Positions 34,175 to 34,894 of a stretch of DNA of 34,894 nucleotides are shown here, piece by piece (the stretch's first letter is position 1; each line of letters starts with the position of its first letter). Position numbers and translations under genes: made by a program. Origin of the DNA: JAAUQA01 sp036351435 (GTDB lineage: Bacteria; Pseudomonadota; Gammaproteobacteria; Competibacterales; Competibacteraceae); contig JAZBPA010000103.1 of NCBI GenBank assembly GCA_036351435.1, forward strand, positions 1-34,894. Direction: 5' to 3'. Under the pieces are notes generated by a model. The model did no database searches, was not told where the DNA came from, and saw only the letters and a program-made list of their open reading frames with translations.

Positions 34175-34570
34175 TCAGTATTGGCTGATGTTGATGCCTC
34201 GGTGAGCGGTCGACACGGTGACCGTGAAACCGGCGATCACGTCGATCAACGCCATCACCATGAGCAGAAAGAACGTAGACGTGCCCAGCTGTGGGACAGT
34301 AATGAATTCGACCAGGAATATGGCGAAGGTCACGATGGACAACATATGGTTGGTCATGGACGCAGTCCCGTAGCGAGTAGCCCTAAGAATCTCAATGTAC
34401 AGGCTGAACAATCCGAGCACCAACAGCAGGTCCCTCACGTCAAACGACCAATAGGCGCCTGAAATCAGCGATACGGTAAACAGCTTTTCAATCATAATGC
34501 TGGGAAAGATGAAAATGATGACGTTGTAACCGATCAGCAGAAAAAGAAATAGCGGGATACTGCTTAACAT
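34175..34570 (-). CDS. Four-helix membrane protein of unknown function
   Basis: The 131-residue protein has four predicted membrane helices: LFLFLLIGYNVIIFIFP, LLLVLGLFSLYIEIL, MLSIVTFAIFLVEFITV and FFLLMVMALIDVIAGFTVTV. Between the first two lies a loop (LISGAYWSFDVRD), and a conserved-looking basic segment RATRYGTASMTNH follows helix 2. I do not recognise the family by name. ATG 34570 is chosen because AGGAGG lies 6 bases upstream; the frame runs on to 34594. It is divergent from the GNAT gene with a 45-bp gap. Confidence 0.8.
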   Translation of the reverse strand: MLSSIPLFLFLLIGYNVIIFIFPSIMIEKLFTVSLISGAYWSFDVRDLLLVLGLFSLYIEILRATRYGTASMTNHMLSIVTFAIFLVEFITVPQLGTSTFFLLMVMALIDVIAGFTVTVSTAHRGINISQY

Positions 34571-34615
34571 GGCAACCTCCTGGGTAGTATTCACTTAAGT
34601 GGTAATGATTCTGAC

Positions 34616-34894
34616 ATGAATGATAATAATTCTGAAAAACCAATCGGGCATCGCCTGAAACTGCGTAATACTCAGCTGTCCGATTATCCAGACATCCAGG
34701 AAATCATGGATCTGGTGTATCCGACCCTGGAAGGTGCCTGGACCCGCAAGCAATTCAGCTCTCAACTGAACCGCTTCCCGGAAGGGCAAATCTGCATCGA
34801 AGATAACGGCAAGGTGGTGGCCGCCGCGATCAGCCTAATTGTGGATTATGCGCGCTATGGAGATCGGCATAATTACGCGCAAATCACCGGCAAT
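34616..34894 (+). CDS. GNAT acetyltransferase, probable bifunctional GNAT/carbon-nitrogen hydrolase (partial)
   Basis: The frame is open from ATG 34616 to the window end, 93 codons, and is cut off. After a short polar leader (MNDNNSEKP) it reads HRLKLRNTQLSDYPDIQEIM, YPTLEGAWTRKQFSSQLNRF and PEGQICIEDNGKVVAAAISL, then DYARYGDRHNYAQITGN. This is the start of the GNAT domain in long proteins that carry a nitrilase-type carbon-nitrogen hydrolase behind it. Only the front half of the GNAT domain is in view, so the second domain is inferred. The ribosome site is weak. Confidence 0.75.
   Translation, partial: MNDNNSEKPIGHRLKLRNTQLSDYPDIQEIMDLVYPTLEGAWTRKQFSSQLNRFPEGQICIEDNGKVVAAAISLIVDYARYGDRHNYAQITGN

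Overview
The window comes from a chromosome of a gammaproteobacterium with roughly balanced base composition. The best evidence is gene order. On the minus strand the run TPR gene, pncC, thpR, recA, recX, alaS, lysC, csrA, tRNA-Ser(GCU), tRNA-Arg(ACG), with mutS-fdxA leaving divergently, is the arrangement known from Pseudomonas and relatives (there without thpR). I cannot name the genus.

Layout. Bases 1-1047 hold a decayed IS3-family insertion sequence, followed by a short spacer with small direct repeats next to the 3' end of tRNA-Arg. Bases 1212-9130 are the conserved translation, repair and lysine-pathway block. mutS, a 7Fe ferredoxin and a thioredoxin-TPR chaperedoxin follow on the plus strand, then a convergent GH31 glycosidase. 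At 15.7-18.1 kb a small unknown gene precedes an exported protein with 16 Sel1 repeats.

The most interesting part is 18.1-22.7 kb. It holds a methyltransferase of the cyclopropane-synthase superfamily that looks more like plant coclaurine N-methyltransferase than like bacterial Cfa, a DUF1475 membrane protein, a DUF1365 protein, a flavin amine-oxidase-like protein, and a divergent SDR that lacks the catalytic tyrosine. Between the last two genes lies a set of 11-bp phased TGTACA-like repeats over a good promoter. This resembles the operators of B12-dependent photoreceptor repressors (LitR/CarH). I infer a light- or singlet-oxygen-responsive lipid-modification system; the regulator is not in the window.

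From 22.7 kb, a large PIG-L deacetylase/GT2 glycosyltransferase fusion is followed by a complete glycine-cleavage and one-carbon operon on the minus strand (glyA-gcvT-gcvH-gcvP-gcvR-like). A tandem REP-like palindromic element is inserted between gcvH and gcvP. The right end carries two tandem exported DUF4139 paralogues, a convergent terminator, a small four-helix membrane protein, and the start of a GNAT-type gene cut by the window edge.
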